A DNA stretch of 64,000 bases, taken from Halichondria panicea (taxonomy: Eukaryota > Porifera > Demospongiae > Suberitida > Halichondriidae). The stretch lies in NCBI RefSeq assembly GCF_963675165.1, contig NC_087379.1, forward strand, positions 3,907,442 through 3,971,441. Reading direction: 5' to 3'. This document shows positions 23,797 through 49,918 of the stretch, piece by piece. The notes below the pieces were generated by a model. It ran no database searches and had not been told where the DNA came from. It saw nothing but the letters and a program-made list of their open reading frames with translations. The first letter of the stretch is position 1. Each line of letters starts with the position of its first letter. The translations under genes and the position numbers were made by a program.

Positions 23797-26700
23797 TCAA
23801 GGTTTCTTTTCTCTTACTTGCTTGGCATATTTTTCAGCAAACTCATAAAAGTGTTCTTTTGAATGGAATGTAAGCTGCTTGTTAAGTCCATCAGGTTGTA
23901 AGGTACGATGAACAGCGATATGCCACACTTCTTCAGAGTAGATTAAGCCAGGATCCGAAACTGTGAACAGACGAATCATCCAACCTTTTGCATCAGGGAG
24001 GTTGTACTTGAGCTCAAATTCAAGGGGAGATAATTTTTTGTGAGGTTTCTCATACAGCTGATGGAACATCTGCACTATATCGTAAAAAGCAATTTTTGAC
24101 TTGGCAGTGTAGCATTTGCAAGCATGATCCATGTGATTAAAGTGATAAATCCCAGCTGAATTGGCAAATGCAGCTAAATTGGCATTCCCCATCTTCTTAC
24201 AGAGCACTGTCTCCAAGGTAGGACTAAACCAGCCACTTTTCCGGGTAAACTCCAATTGTGAGCTGTACTTGGCGGGTGGAACTGGTTCAGCTGATTTAGG
24301 CATTGGCAGGGCCTATAAACAACAATTACTATTTGTAAAGGAGAGACAAAAACATTTCCTACAATTATGATAAATATACGCAAACTATATATGTACCTCT
24401 GGCGGTAGTGGTGCAGGTGGTCTGCTATCAATGTCAGTATAGGTGGGAGAATCTGACAAGTGGCAGGTTGAAGATGAGCCGTGGGTACAGAGAATAGTTG
24501 GTTTATGTGGTGGTTTAAGTTTTTTCTTAGGACCAGGTGGCTTTGATCTAAAGAATGAGTTCTCATAATGTTATGGAAGGGTATAGCCTAAATCCATAAC
24601 CTATAAAACCGTCTGGTTTGCATGTACCCCGGCCACATACACGTACTCTCAATGAAACTTGTACAATAAGAATTTACCTTATTCGGTAATTAACCCCTCG
24701 TATTTACTGGGACAAATTCAACCATCTTGGAAAGAAAAATTATTGTACCTTGTTTGGGTTAGGGTTCGTACTGATTTTACGGGAGCTGGAGGACTTTTCG
24801 TTCTAGGTGGTCGTGGAGGGGGTGCGACTTCACGTACATCTTTTGGGGGAACCGGCATGGAGTGATGGGAACGTTGCTTCCTCTGTTCATGGTTTGGTTT
24901 CTTTTGCTCGCATACAGGCTGATACAACAAATAAAAATATTATACAGGCATCGGGGAAAGGCAAGCATGGAAAGTGGTGAATGACAAATATTCTGGGAAT
25001 ATAATACATATATTAATGTTTACCATTCACCAACAGAGACGTTTTTATGTTACATCCCTAAATCAAACAATGCATGTGCTCTGATAAACAAATAGGACCA
25101 GTAATCTACATAATTATCGTTCAGTGTTACAATCAAAGAGTAATTGTGTGGTTTAATATAATAAATCTAGTCACAGATACGTAGCTGTGTAAGTGTGAGG
25201 TGCATGTACGTATTCCCTGACTGCGACAAGTAAGTGATTGGAATAATTAAACCACGTTACAGGCCCGAATTTTAACCCACACGTAGAAAAAGTTTGGCCA
25301 GGAACGAGGTTAGTTTGGAATCAGCTAAGCCTCTTTAATATCGCAAACTCGTGAACACCATAGAGCTATATGAGTTATACTCATCCATAAATTATAATTA
25401 AACGAGTACTCCAGTGCTTTAATATTACTAAATATCTGGACAATACCTTGAAAAGTTGAGTTACATTCATAAACGACAAGTAAGACTTAGAGTGCTGCAG
25501 TTAGATAGCTTTGAGTAGCTACATGTAGTTTTAGATAGCTAACTGTTCTATTAAACCATAGATAGAGTAGGAGGGGGATTGGAACGGAAGTGATTCACGT
25601 GATGTTTTACAATGAAGTCTACGTAGTGGCTCTGGGACCATCCATGTATCTCTTCATAACTCCGCAAAAGCCCAGGAAACTTATTGTGTCCAATGCATAC
25701 ATATCAGAGCTACCCCATTACTGAATCACATGCCCCCTGATAGTAGGTATCAATTGGAAACGAAGAAAATATGACCTTGATTGCCGTGAAGTAGCTAGAG
25801 GTACACAGAGCGCTTTTTCATGCTTGCGCGTGTTCCTATAGTACCTTTGATATAGCTAAGGCTGTGTAACTAAATAGTGTCCTGTGTCCCAAATGGCCTC
25901 AGCATGAGATGAAAGTTGATGTTTAGCAGCAGAACTGCTCGTGGACTTCTTACAGAGAGCAAAACAATTCTCTTGAATTATTTGATCATATGTTTAGCCC
26001 TCGTGTTAGAAAGTAAGCCTCGATTAAAACCACGGAGATACGCGGATGGTACTTCCGTTTCCAATCCCTCTCTACTCTATCTATGATTAAACTTAACTAT
26101 AGCTCGCACGCAGCTGCTTGCTTGTTCTAATTATTCCGGACACTTTGCAAGCTCTATAAAAGTCTTATACCCAGACAATTTCTAGTTTACTTTGTGTTAT
26201 TATGTTGACAATGAATGAATTGAATTTCATACAGTCATTATGGGAGAGGAGCCTATAATGTAAACAGAAGTCTATCTGATGGTTTGATGAATGATCTTCA
26301 AGGATAGAAGCAACTGCATGTAGATCTACAATGTAGAGGTTTATAAGCATTCTTGTTAATAAATAATTAAAAAAGAGTTGTTAGCATTGTAGTTACTGGC
26401 TTACCAGGACTTATGAAAAGAAGAAATGTTGTATATTCCAGCTGTCTCAGGATCTCACACACGTGGGATTGAATGCGCATGCAGAGCTCACTTCCTCATC
26501 ACTTTGCATAAAAGATTAATAGCCTATAATTATATGTCTGGTGTCTCCTCAAGAGCACAGCTTGCCATATTACCAGAGGAGGTACGACACGCATGCCTCG
26601 ATTTAGCAATTAGCCACTGAAATAACGTTGAGCGTGGGAGGATAATCGAGGCATAATTCCGCCCACGCTCAACATTATTGCAGAGCTAGAAGAGCAAGGT

Positions 26701-27893
26701 TTGGGTGATATGCTTCTGTATATTCTTCTTTCTCCATGTACACACATCATTATTGCTCAGTAAAACTTTAATTGATTAAATAATCTCAATTAGAGATGTC
26801 TAGACTGTGCCCATACGCCAGCTTTCGTTCACAAAATGCACAGGTCAAAGATCATTATGTCCCACAGTATTACATTAATTACTGCATAGGGAATTGAACA
26901 CTACCAGCTACTGGAATTGTTTTTAAGGCATAATTATACTTGTACAAGAAGAACTCTTTACCATACCATAAACACAATTCTCCATCTTAAATTAAAAACT
27001 CTTTGGCATCTTGCCTGAATTTCCCACCAACTTGAAGCAGTACATCCATCAGTAATTTAATTATGCATGAGAAAGCTTTACACTTTGCAGCATTCCAACA
27101 ACATGATGTATTATCGGACCATACAGAACACATTAGACCAATTTTCAAAGTAAGGACATTTCTATTGCCTATACATACGTATTACCATTAATTTAGTAGT
27201 ATCCAATCCAAAAATATTCCCGGCAATTAGTGGATGTAGTCCATACAACTTAGTTGAACACGACACTTGAGTGTCTGGTAAACTTGCTTCTACTTGCGGC
27301 TGTTCCCAAATGAAAGATGACAAGCAATTCTACTTGCTTTCATACTAAAAGCAAGGTATATAGACTCTATCTCATAGACATTAATTTTGCTTTAATAATG
27401 CAAGCTTAAATATAAACAAAAGCGATTACCCCGTCAAAGTTTTCATGTCAGGTTATGGAGAAAGCACTCTAGTGTATAGTACACACAAATTGTGCACATC
27501 TATACACATCTATACACAATAAACATTGAATCAATGAAACAAATTAATAACAGTGGATAATTAACATTGCCACTGCTGTCGCTCAAAACATTACCTTTAG
27601 GAAGTTGATGGGTATAACACCTCTTCTTCCCGCACTGTTTTCTCCCAGGTACCAAAACACCACATTGCATGGTTCCAGCACTGTGATAACATCCCCTACA
27701 CTGAATGGCAGATCATGCGCAGTCTCACCTGTGTAGTGAAAATATTAACCTCTGCAAGTATTTTTAAGCCTTGGTTCTTGCCTGGAAAATCTCTTATTGC
27801 CACATATTTGGAGTATGGAGGAACAGGATTGAGATTTTCTTGAGTAATGTGATTGTCGTCTCCCCGCAAATCTTTTGTTGTAGCCTCAGCCAT
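23797..27893 (-). CDS. SH3-domain protein with proline-rich linker and unrecognised C-terminal region, complete
   Basis: Exons 27893-27782, 27728-27595, 24918-24749, 24547-24397 and 24312-23797 total 1083 bp, 360 aa plus stop. The SH3 domain is about residues 27-82: YVAIRDF, DLPFSVGDVITVL, FWYLGE, RRGVIPINFL (ALYDF, acidic loop, W and P-x-N-F positions). The linker (about 83-190) has PxxP motifs such as PPPRPPRTKSPPAPVK and PPAPLPPE, possible SH3 ligands. The C-terminal 160 residues (GWFSPTLETVLCKKMGNANL, HFNHMDHACKCYTAKSKIAF, DAKGWMIRLFTVSDPG, HFYEFAEKYAKQVREKKP) look globular with alternating beta and alpha character, but I recognise no family; a divergent phosphotyrosine- or PH-like fold is only a guess. 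Intron 1 has a GC-AG boundary; intron 2 (2.7 kb) holds nested MITEs. Probably a cytoplasmic adaptor. The gene is divergent from PLK1, 468 bp between start codons. Confidence 0.8.
25405..26180. mobile_element. TTTATCGGACAC-family MITE interrupted by a 529-bp CATAGAT element
   Basis: The outer element (25405-25556 and 26093-26180) shares AATATCTGGACAATACCTTG and TTATTCCGGACACTT with the copy at 29869. The inner element 25557-26085 begins CATAGATAGAGTAG and ends CTACTCTATCTATG, flanked by ATTAAAC at 25550-25556 and 26086-26092 (7-bp target duplication). Both lie in intron 2 of the SH3 gene. Confidence 0.75.
26575..26665. repeat. Partial CAGAGGAGGTACGACACG element
   Basis: Starts CAGAGGAGGTACGACACG like the copy at 52770 and contains an internal inverted pair TGCCTCGATT/AATCGAGGCA. 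The right terminus is missing. Intron 2 of the SH3 gene. Confidence 0.45.
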
Positions 27894-28361
27894 ACCATGT
27901 ATACCGGTATTACCAGAGATAAACCGAGGTTCAGCCAACAAGAAAACTTAGATCTACCTAGTACATAACGTATAGCGTGTAATTTTCGTGAGGCAAAATA
28001 TTGGTGGTTTTCGTGGTGGTTGGAGGCTGACCGTGTGACATCAGAGTACTATTGGGGAGGCGTGGCTTTACGTATGAAGCCCTAGGTAATTGACCACACC
28101 CACATAGTGATCTGATTGGTCACACTGCTCATGTGAACAGTCAGAATTCAAACAGAATTGGATCTTCCCAGACTGTTACTCACCACTGCGCCTTACACAG
28201 CACCCGGTACCCGTGTTGTCAAGCACTGCTTTCCTAAACTGTGTCTGTTTGGTGAGTGTGGCTTAAGAAGTTGATTTAAGTCATTTAAAGCTTGTTTGTT
28301 GGACTCAATTGAGTTAAATAACGGTCACCCTTCTTTTCGTTGAACAGTCATCGGAACAAAA
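27894..28361. promoter_or_regulatory. Bidirectional promoter interval between the SH3 gene and PLK1
   Basis: 468 bp between the divergent start codons. It contains half of an ACCGTATAGCG-family MITE (about 27969-28050). ATTGG motifs (inverted CCAAT boxes) occur at about 28049, 28114 and 28156; paired CCAAT boxes are common in cell-cycle promoters such as vertebrate PLK1. No TATA box is evident. Function is inferred. Confidence 0.45.
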
Positions 28362-33185
<4,824 letters not shown>

Positions 33186-33577
33186 CTCTTTCAATAATTA
33201 TCATATTAAGTATTTGATTTTAACAGTACACAGTACAGGACATGCACACTGTAGGTCTCTTTATGTGCACTTTCTATACCTTGTACTTCTGTAGCTAGCT
33301 AGATCCTTTATATAGGTCATAATGTGTAATTTTGTCACACCAATGTTCTAATTAAACGTAAGACTGTTACGGTATGTGTCTAAATTAATTGAAAAATGGC
33401 GAGGGTGAGTCCAGTCTTGTTTGTTTGGAGAGAGCTCTAAGTTACTGTCTATGGTTTAACTTTAAAGCTTAGTGTGTACATTGTCGTTCAGCTCAACGGT
33501 AAGGATCTGACGATATATATACGTAGCAGTAAGTAACGCAATGATCAGGTACATTTTGCAGTGCTTGAATATTGCTC

Positions 33578-39348
<5,771 letters not shown>

Positions 39349-39965
39349 AATAGTCTTGAGTTAAGACTAGATGAACACAATATCACGTCTGCCATTTTAT
39401 GTTTGCTTACTGCCGTACAGTGTATAATATAATTGTGTATCTGCATCTGTACTGATGAGATCATTCTTGTACTTTTTGAATGTCATATGTCAGACCTTTC
39501 CTATTATTTAGCTATTTGATCTGATTCCTATTTTGTTGATTCATAATTATGCAATACTAACAGCTATTAAAATGTTTTGCAACCAACAGTGTGCGTGTGT
39601 GTGTGTGTGTGTGTCTGCTCAACAACGGTTGTAATGCGAGTACACGCAACTACTAGGCCTCTAAGCACGAGATTTTTGGGGGATTTTGACTCGTGAATCA
39701 GAATCATGCGTAGCAACATTTGTTTGTGGAAACCTTCTGCCTTGCACACTAGAGAGCTAGTAGCTACATGAGCTGCAAACGCTTCGCTATACCCAAAGCA
39801 GCAGTCACTATGTACTTTGCATTCGTCCCTTTTTTCTCACTGGTAACAAACCTGCTGCGTAGCCTCGCAAGTACGTACTTGATTCGTTAATTGTTTTATG
39901 AGTGTAGAGTTCACTTTTTTGCATGTGCATATAATGTACACCTGAGTATACTGTAATATTGTAAT
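39349..39965. other. CRK 3' flank
   Basis: Probable 3' UTR with an ATTAAA-type polyadenylation signal near 39565, then a (GT)n microsatellite at about 39590-39613. No gene is seen on either strand. Confidence 0.4.
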
Positions 39966-40344
39966 TATGCCTCGGTGCGCATGCGCAAGCGAGTTATACG
40001 GTAGTCTATTTATGTGTGTGTCTGTGTCTGTGTAGACTGCTAAACATGAATAATTCATGAGAATTGTTTTTGCCGTCTGTAAAAAAAGTCTACAAGCAGT
40101 TCTACTGCTAAACATCAACTTCACCTCATTTGTGAGAAAAAAAGTGAATTTTTTCCAACAGTGGTAAAAAACACTGTCTATTAATTCATTCCTTACTTTT
40201 ACTGCATCTTCATCACCAGCTAGTAAGTATCACCTCCTACTTGCTATGACTTTGATATGGCTACTGTGTCGACTAAGCAGAGTTTCACTAAGAAGTTTAC
40301 TGTTCCACTTTCTTTGTTTATTAATAATATTGGCAGTACGCATG

Positions 40345-40391
40345 GTTCAGCCATAGATTGAAGAGTCTAACTCTTCAATCTATGGTTCAGC
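40345..40391. mobile_element. 33-bp minimal CATAGAT element: two 15-bp termini, 3-bp loop, 7-bp target duplication
   Basis: 40352-40384 consists of CATAGATTGAAGAGT, CTA, and the exact inverse complement of the first part. It is flanked by GTTCAGC at 40345-40351 and 40385-40391. It is therefore a duplication-flanked element reduced almost to its termini. Confidence 0.8.
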
Positions 40392-40950
40392 GGAAGTGAC
40401 GTTTTCACTAGCAGTCATGTAAGCGTTCCAATCCCTCTTTCTTTACTATCTATGGATCAATAAACTGTGAGTTTCTATAGGCTTCTAGTAACGCAAAATA
40501 ATGCTTTGTTCTCGAGTTATACCTGCTTTTGCTTCGTTGGAACGCCATTGCAGCCTTTTCAGAAGAGTGCATAGCAAAACTTGTTCACCAAGTGTTGCTA
40601 CTCTACTTAGTACTTAGCTCTGCACTTATTGGTAGCTGCAAGAGTGAGGAGAGCGGCTGGACCAGCCGTTCGTTATCTGAAAGAACGCCTGGTCTAGTTC
40701 CAATGTACAACTCGTCTAGCTGAGTCAGCGTTTTACAGCATCATAATGATATCCATGGCTAATACACCTTGTGCGGCCATTTATCGATCCAAGAAATTCC
40801 TAGACCAATTAGACAAGTTGTACATTGGAACTTGACCAGACGTTCTTTCAGACAACGAACGGCTGGTCTCGAGAGGCTACCATTCATTTAGACGGGGATT
40901 TTTGACATTGATTGTTTTTAACAACAATCATTACCCATTCTTTGAATTTC

Positions 40951-41019
40951 TCTGCCTGCTAGCCTCGATTCCAGGCCGCACTCCTTGTTGAGGCCTTGTG
41001 AAGGAGGCTATCTGCCTGC
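40951..41019. mobile_element. 51-bp hairpin element with perfect 9-bp target duplication
   Basis: 40960-41010 runs TAGCCTCGATTCCAGGCC ... GGAGGCTA, flanked by TCTGCCTGC at 40951-40959 and 41011-41019. Inserted in repeat A. Confidence 0.78.
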
Positions 41020-41326
41020 ATGTAGCAAAATTTATAAAAATATTCAAAACTATTGCTATCATAGCTAGTAGCTTTATGTTATGTAGCTTCGACACCTCCA
41101 CCGAGGCATCAGCACCCGCGGTGCTTTCATTTTTTTTGTAATTGTTGTTGATCTCTTTATCGGACAATCGTGCTAGATACAAAATATTTAACTTGGTGTA
41201 TAGAGTCAGCAATCAATATTTGGGCCCATCAATTATTGGATGAAATTGCATGCAAGCAGAAGTGGTCCTCTCACAGACAATGGCCAAGGGCTAAGTACAA
41301 CTTCCTAAGTGCAAGTCTTACTACCG

Positions 41327-41375
41327 TATAGCGGGTAATTTTCGTGGGGTAAAAACTCGATGGTTTTCTTCAGTA
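41327..41375. repeat. Solo left end of an ACCGTATAGCG MITE
   Basis: TACCGTATAGCGGGTAATTT followed by TCGTGGGGTAAAA; no matching right terminus nearby. 41131-41326 and 41376-41687 show no gene. Confidence 0.5.
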
Positions 41376-41687
41376 AAAATTTCATTTAGTTTACATTCAT
41401 CATTTTCATCCGCTATTAATTGTCAGGTTGCACAGGTTTGAATTCTTGCATACCCCTTTCCTGTTCAATCGCACAATCTGGAACAGTTCCATCACTTTAG
41501 TTTGCATCTGAGCCCAACCCACCAAAATTAGCTTGATTTTATCGCCGCCCCCAATGAAGTGGCTATGGCTTAGTAGAGATGGGCGTGGGTCAATGGCTGT
41601 GCACAAAGTAACCATCGATTTTATGCCTTGCTGCTGCCTCGATGGAAGTATGTGTGGCCTTTAAAAGCTGCACTCTGGTCAACTAAG

Positions 41688-42016
41688 CTGCTTAGCTAGT
41701 TGGGCGTGGCCTCGACCGTCTCCTGACGGGAGGTCGGGTTGCAAGCCTATCTGGGATTTGTTCTGCAGCATTATGTAACACTGCCATGAATATTCTTCTT
41801 CTCAAGTGGGTGTTAACTGACATGATGACGTGATAAACCACAGCATAATGCATGCTGTTTTGCAACTAGATGCAAACGGAAGTGTAACCAAGCACGTGAA
41901 AAATACTGCAATCTGATAGGGCGCCACTATAGTGGCGCTAGAACAAATCCCAGATAGGCTTGCAACCCAACCTCCCGTCAGGGAGACGGTCGGGCCATGC
42001 CCAACTACTGCTTAGC
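41688..42016. mobile_element. 311-bp TIR element (TAGTTGGGC ends) with perfect 9-bp target duplication
   Basis: Element 41697-42007 has inverted arms of about 65 bp (for example CTCCTGACGGGAGGTCGGGT and GCAAGCCTATCTGGGATTTG). It is flanked by CTGCTTAGC at 41688-41696 and 42008-42016. The TAG...CTA termini and 9-bp duplication resemble the hairpin family. Confidence 0.82.
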
Positions 42017-42229
42017 AAGCATGTAGACTATTGTAGTGCTTGTGTCCACTTGTAAGTGCCTGTGTACACAAATGGCTTGCTGCTTCCTCTTTGAAAATAT
42101 TATATGGCTGCCAAGATAGTCCAGAGGGTCTACCAATGGATACTACATGCTGTATAGCTGGTTTTAAACTTTCTTTTTTTTAAGTGTCCTAATTGAACAG
42201 ATCAGCAGAACTTCAAAGGATAATCGCAT

Positions 42230-42540
42230 TCATGATACTATCCAATCTGCCAATATCATGCAACATTCACAAGTTGATAGCACGCTCCCTCCCAGATTGT
42301 TGTTGTAAAATTTACAACAATTTGACCAGTAAAGGGATACTATAGCGTACAGTAAAGGTTGACCAATCCATATTGTTGCTTTTGTCATCTTGTACAACTG
42401 ACATACAACTGACATTCTTATAGGAAATAGTGTGACTTTCCCAGGTCCTTTATTTCGAACTGCTTTGCCACAGCATTCTTCACTTCTTGTAACTGTGCAT
42501 CAGTCTTTGCAGCAAAGAAATAATCGACACCCATGCATTT
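42230..42540 (-). pseudogene. Ty1/copia retrotransposon reverse-transcriptase fragment
   Basis: The minus strand reads AAKTDAQLQEVKNAVAKQFE and IKDLGKSHYFL, then after a frameshift KMTKATIWIGQPLLY. This is the characteristic copia RT region after the catalytic motif (KDLG-x-x-x-YFLG ... I-x-x-x-Q). Stops and frameshifts make it dead. Confidence 0.65.
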
Positions 42541-42674
42541 ACGTACACCAACTCATCCAGTGCCCGTGTAGTATAATAATACACAAAGCAGTATATTTGA
42601 TTGTGTGAATCCAATTTTTGTGAGATAAGTATTGTGTGCCAGTTCTAACACTGAGGTAATTGCTCCAAACCGTA

Positions 42675-42830
42675 AAAGCTTGCAAACTAAAATGTTGGTT
42701 GAGCCATGCACCACCTGCTCCTCAAGATTGCTGTTGATAAATGTTGCTATTTGGAGTCCCCAAAATAAAATGTTGGTTGAGCCCATGCACCACCTTGCTC
42801 CTCAAGATTGCCGTTGAGAAATGTTGCAGC
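42675..42830. repeat. Imperfect tandem duplication of about 75 bp
   Basis: AAAATGTTGGTTGAGCC...CACCAC and CTCAAGATTGC occur twice (about 42689-42763 and 42767-42830) with a few substitutions. No gene. Confidence 0.8.
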
Positions 42831-43270
42831 AGAGCCATGCATGCATATCTATTTGATGTACTTTGAGTCCCCAACTGCATGGGCAATGCCAACAATACTC
42901 AGGGATTCCTGAATGCAAAATGTTTCATCATAATTTATAGTCACTTACAAACTTTTGAGTAAGTCCCGGTGCAACCAGTCTTGCTTTATAGCCTTCAATT
43001 GTATCGTCTGCAGGCAGTTCTCATCCTGTATAATCATACCACTGACCTTTTTTCGTCCTGAGGGTAGCTCCACCAGCTCCTATTGTTGTCTTTGAGAGAC
43101 CTCTTTTCTGTATGTGTTCATCGCATTTCTCTTGAGATTGCTTCTTTATATATACATGTACAAGGTAGGTTCTTGTGGCTATAATTTTAGTGTCCAGTTT
43201 ATTTTAGGCTCTGATAAATAATTATGCTGGGAGTAGTTTGAATTTCTTCATTTGGTAAAAATCGTAACAT

Positions 43271-43470
43271 ACCGTATAGCCGGTAATTTTCGGGGGACAA
43301 ACCAATTTATGGTTAAGCAATATTATTTTAGTCACTTCGTGGATAATATTTTTGTGGTTACTGCTTGCACTGCAGGTAAAGGTTGCTTCATTTGTGGATA
43401 AATATTTGTGGTCTGAGCTCCACGAAAACCACGAATATTTTGTCCCCCAGAAAATTACCGGCTATACGGT
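43271..43470. mobile_element. ACCGTATAGCC MITE
   Basis: TACCGTATAGCCGGTAATTT at the left and AAATTACCGGCTATACGGTA at the right, the same family as 8961-9170. Confidence 0.75.
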
Positions 43471-43472
43471 AA

Positions 43473-43853
43473 TACAGTAGACTGTCGTTAATCCGGTCAC
43501 CCTTAGGACAGTGCAGCTTGGCCGGAATAGCGATCGAGGTGGCTGTATTTCAGAAAATAGCCGCTGCTTAAAAACGACCTTACCTTGAATCATTTTGCGG
43601 TTCTTGTCTCGAGGATATGAAGTTCTCTATTTAAGTGTAATCCAACTTTATTTGCCAAACTGTAAAAATTACATCGGAAACCTAGTTTGGGGCAGCTAAC
43701 ATTGGCCAGTATACAGAATATAGCGAGTGGCCGTCCTTCAGAATGAGTTTTGTGCAGTAAACATCTAGCTAGCAATCCGTGCTAAACCAATTAATAGCCG
43801 GTATGTCGAGGTGGCTGTACTTCAGAGAGCTGGAATAGCGAGAGTCTACTGTA
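43473..43853. mobile_element. CAGTAGACT TIR MITE (copy 1)
   Basis: Termini CAGTAGACTGTCGTTAATCC and its degenerate inverse ending GAGAGTCTACTG, flanked by TA. Homologous in inverse orientation to 60812-61240. Pogo/mariner-like terminal structure; no ORF. Confidence 0.7.
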
Positions 43854-44299
43854 TAGACTTTCGAAATTAGAAACCTATATTATTATAAAGATTGGCACCA
43901 TGCACTTTGTACACAGGTGTCCCGTTACAGGACGTTTACCACCTCAAAACAGGCCATGTAGAAGCCTGAAAACGCCCTGGAGAACGTGTATCATGCCTGT
44001 ATCATGCTAGCAATAATCATCATCATGCTTCACCGTAAGTCATACCAAACATGAGAAAGAAGACAATTAAACAATGTGATCATTATTGTCCAGACGCCAA
44101 ATATTTTCTTGGAAAAATAATTATAATCCCCACCAAATTTTCTAACATGCACTGTATACATGTATATACAAAAATAGCGAAAACGATGGCTTATGCAGTC
44201 CTTTCAAAGCTCCCTAAAGATAATTATTATGCTCCCTGATGGTTTAATTAATACCTAAGTCTCAAAATCAGCTGTTTGTTGACCTCGATAACAGATCGA

Positions 44300-44680
44300 T
44301 CAAGCCGTTCATGATATCGAGGCAGTACAAGAGCACTGACTTTTGATTGTATCTCTGCTTCTGAGCAAAATCGGCGAAAATAAAAGTTGACCCCCTGCAA
44401 AATAAAGTTTTAGACTTACAAACACTAAAAACTAGTAGTCTGACCTTATACCTTATACCGTTACTTCAAGCTTAGTTGTTAGTGCCTGTAAGCTTATTTT
44501 GCAGGGGGGGGGGGTAAAATTTTAATTTTGCTCAGAAGCAGAGATACAAGTACAAGTCAGTGCTCTTATACTAGTAGCCTCGAGCGGCTTTTCAACGCAC
44601 AGCTGGCCTCAAGACTTGTATCTCTGCTTCTGAGCAAAATCAGCTATTAAATTTGACCCCCCCCCCCCCCCCAAAGCCTA
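44300..44680. repeat. Inverted-repeat element with GTATCTCTGCTTCTGAGCAA arms
   Basis: GTATCTCTGCTTCTGAGCAA near 44350 is mirrored near 44530-44552; symmetry extends outward through GAGCACTGACT / AGTCAGTGCTC and on toward GCCTCGA. A second partial direct copy is at 44618-44673. Flanking G- and C-homopolymers occur. Confidence 0.6.
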
Positions 44681-44933
44681 CAGGCACTAAACAACTTAGT
44701 CTAGTCCTCCTAATTAGTGACCTTAATTAATAAGCTAAGGTCAAAATTAATGGTTCCAGCCCCTCCTCTGGGAGCAGGAAGGCGTGGTCTGCAGCTAAAC
44801 ACGTGACGGGGCGCCATGATGATGCCATGCGTGTCCAAAGCCTTTTGGCAACCTGTATACCAGTCAGTGCAGTACCGAGGTGCAGTACAGCGAAGCAGTC
44901 AAGCCTCTGTAAAAGTATTATCATATCAGAAAG

Positions 44934-49535
<4,602 letters not shown>

Positions 49536-49918
49536 GAATTAGAAGATTATTAATGTTTGCTGTCATGTAGAATCTGTGCGAGGGACATGTCAAAGGTTTT
49601 GGTCCCCACTCACTTTTAAATGTCAACTTGTCATAATTAAACCGCAGTTGCAAATCTGCTACATTGTACATAGTCATTATTGCTGATGTCACATTATTTG
49701 AGGTCAAAGTTTGTTGTTTTGCTGATAATGCTAAAATGCAGCTAGCTAGCTAACCTGAACCTAGCCTCTTGTTTCAGAATTATTATTGTATTCTCATTTG
49801 AAACTTCAGTTTACAGCTTTGTGTAGTGTTGTCAATAGTGTAGTGTAGATCTGTCACTTGTCAGAGGCGAGTCCCAAGTAGCCAGAAACTGTTGAGGAGT
49901 TCAAAACAACAGGCTGCT

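Larger units (their letters stand above)
39966..41130. repeat. Dispersed repeat A (copy 4) with three further insertions
   Basis: The left end CCTCGGTGCGCATGCGC is at 39968 and the right end GCATCAGCACCCGCGGTGC near 41128. Inside are a fragment of a CATAGAT element (about 40041-40449, right terminus CTATCTATG), a TIR element at about 40652-40871 (arms CCAGCCGTTCGTT / AACGAACGGCTGG), and the hairpin at 40960-41010. Confidence 0.65.
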
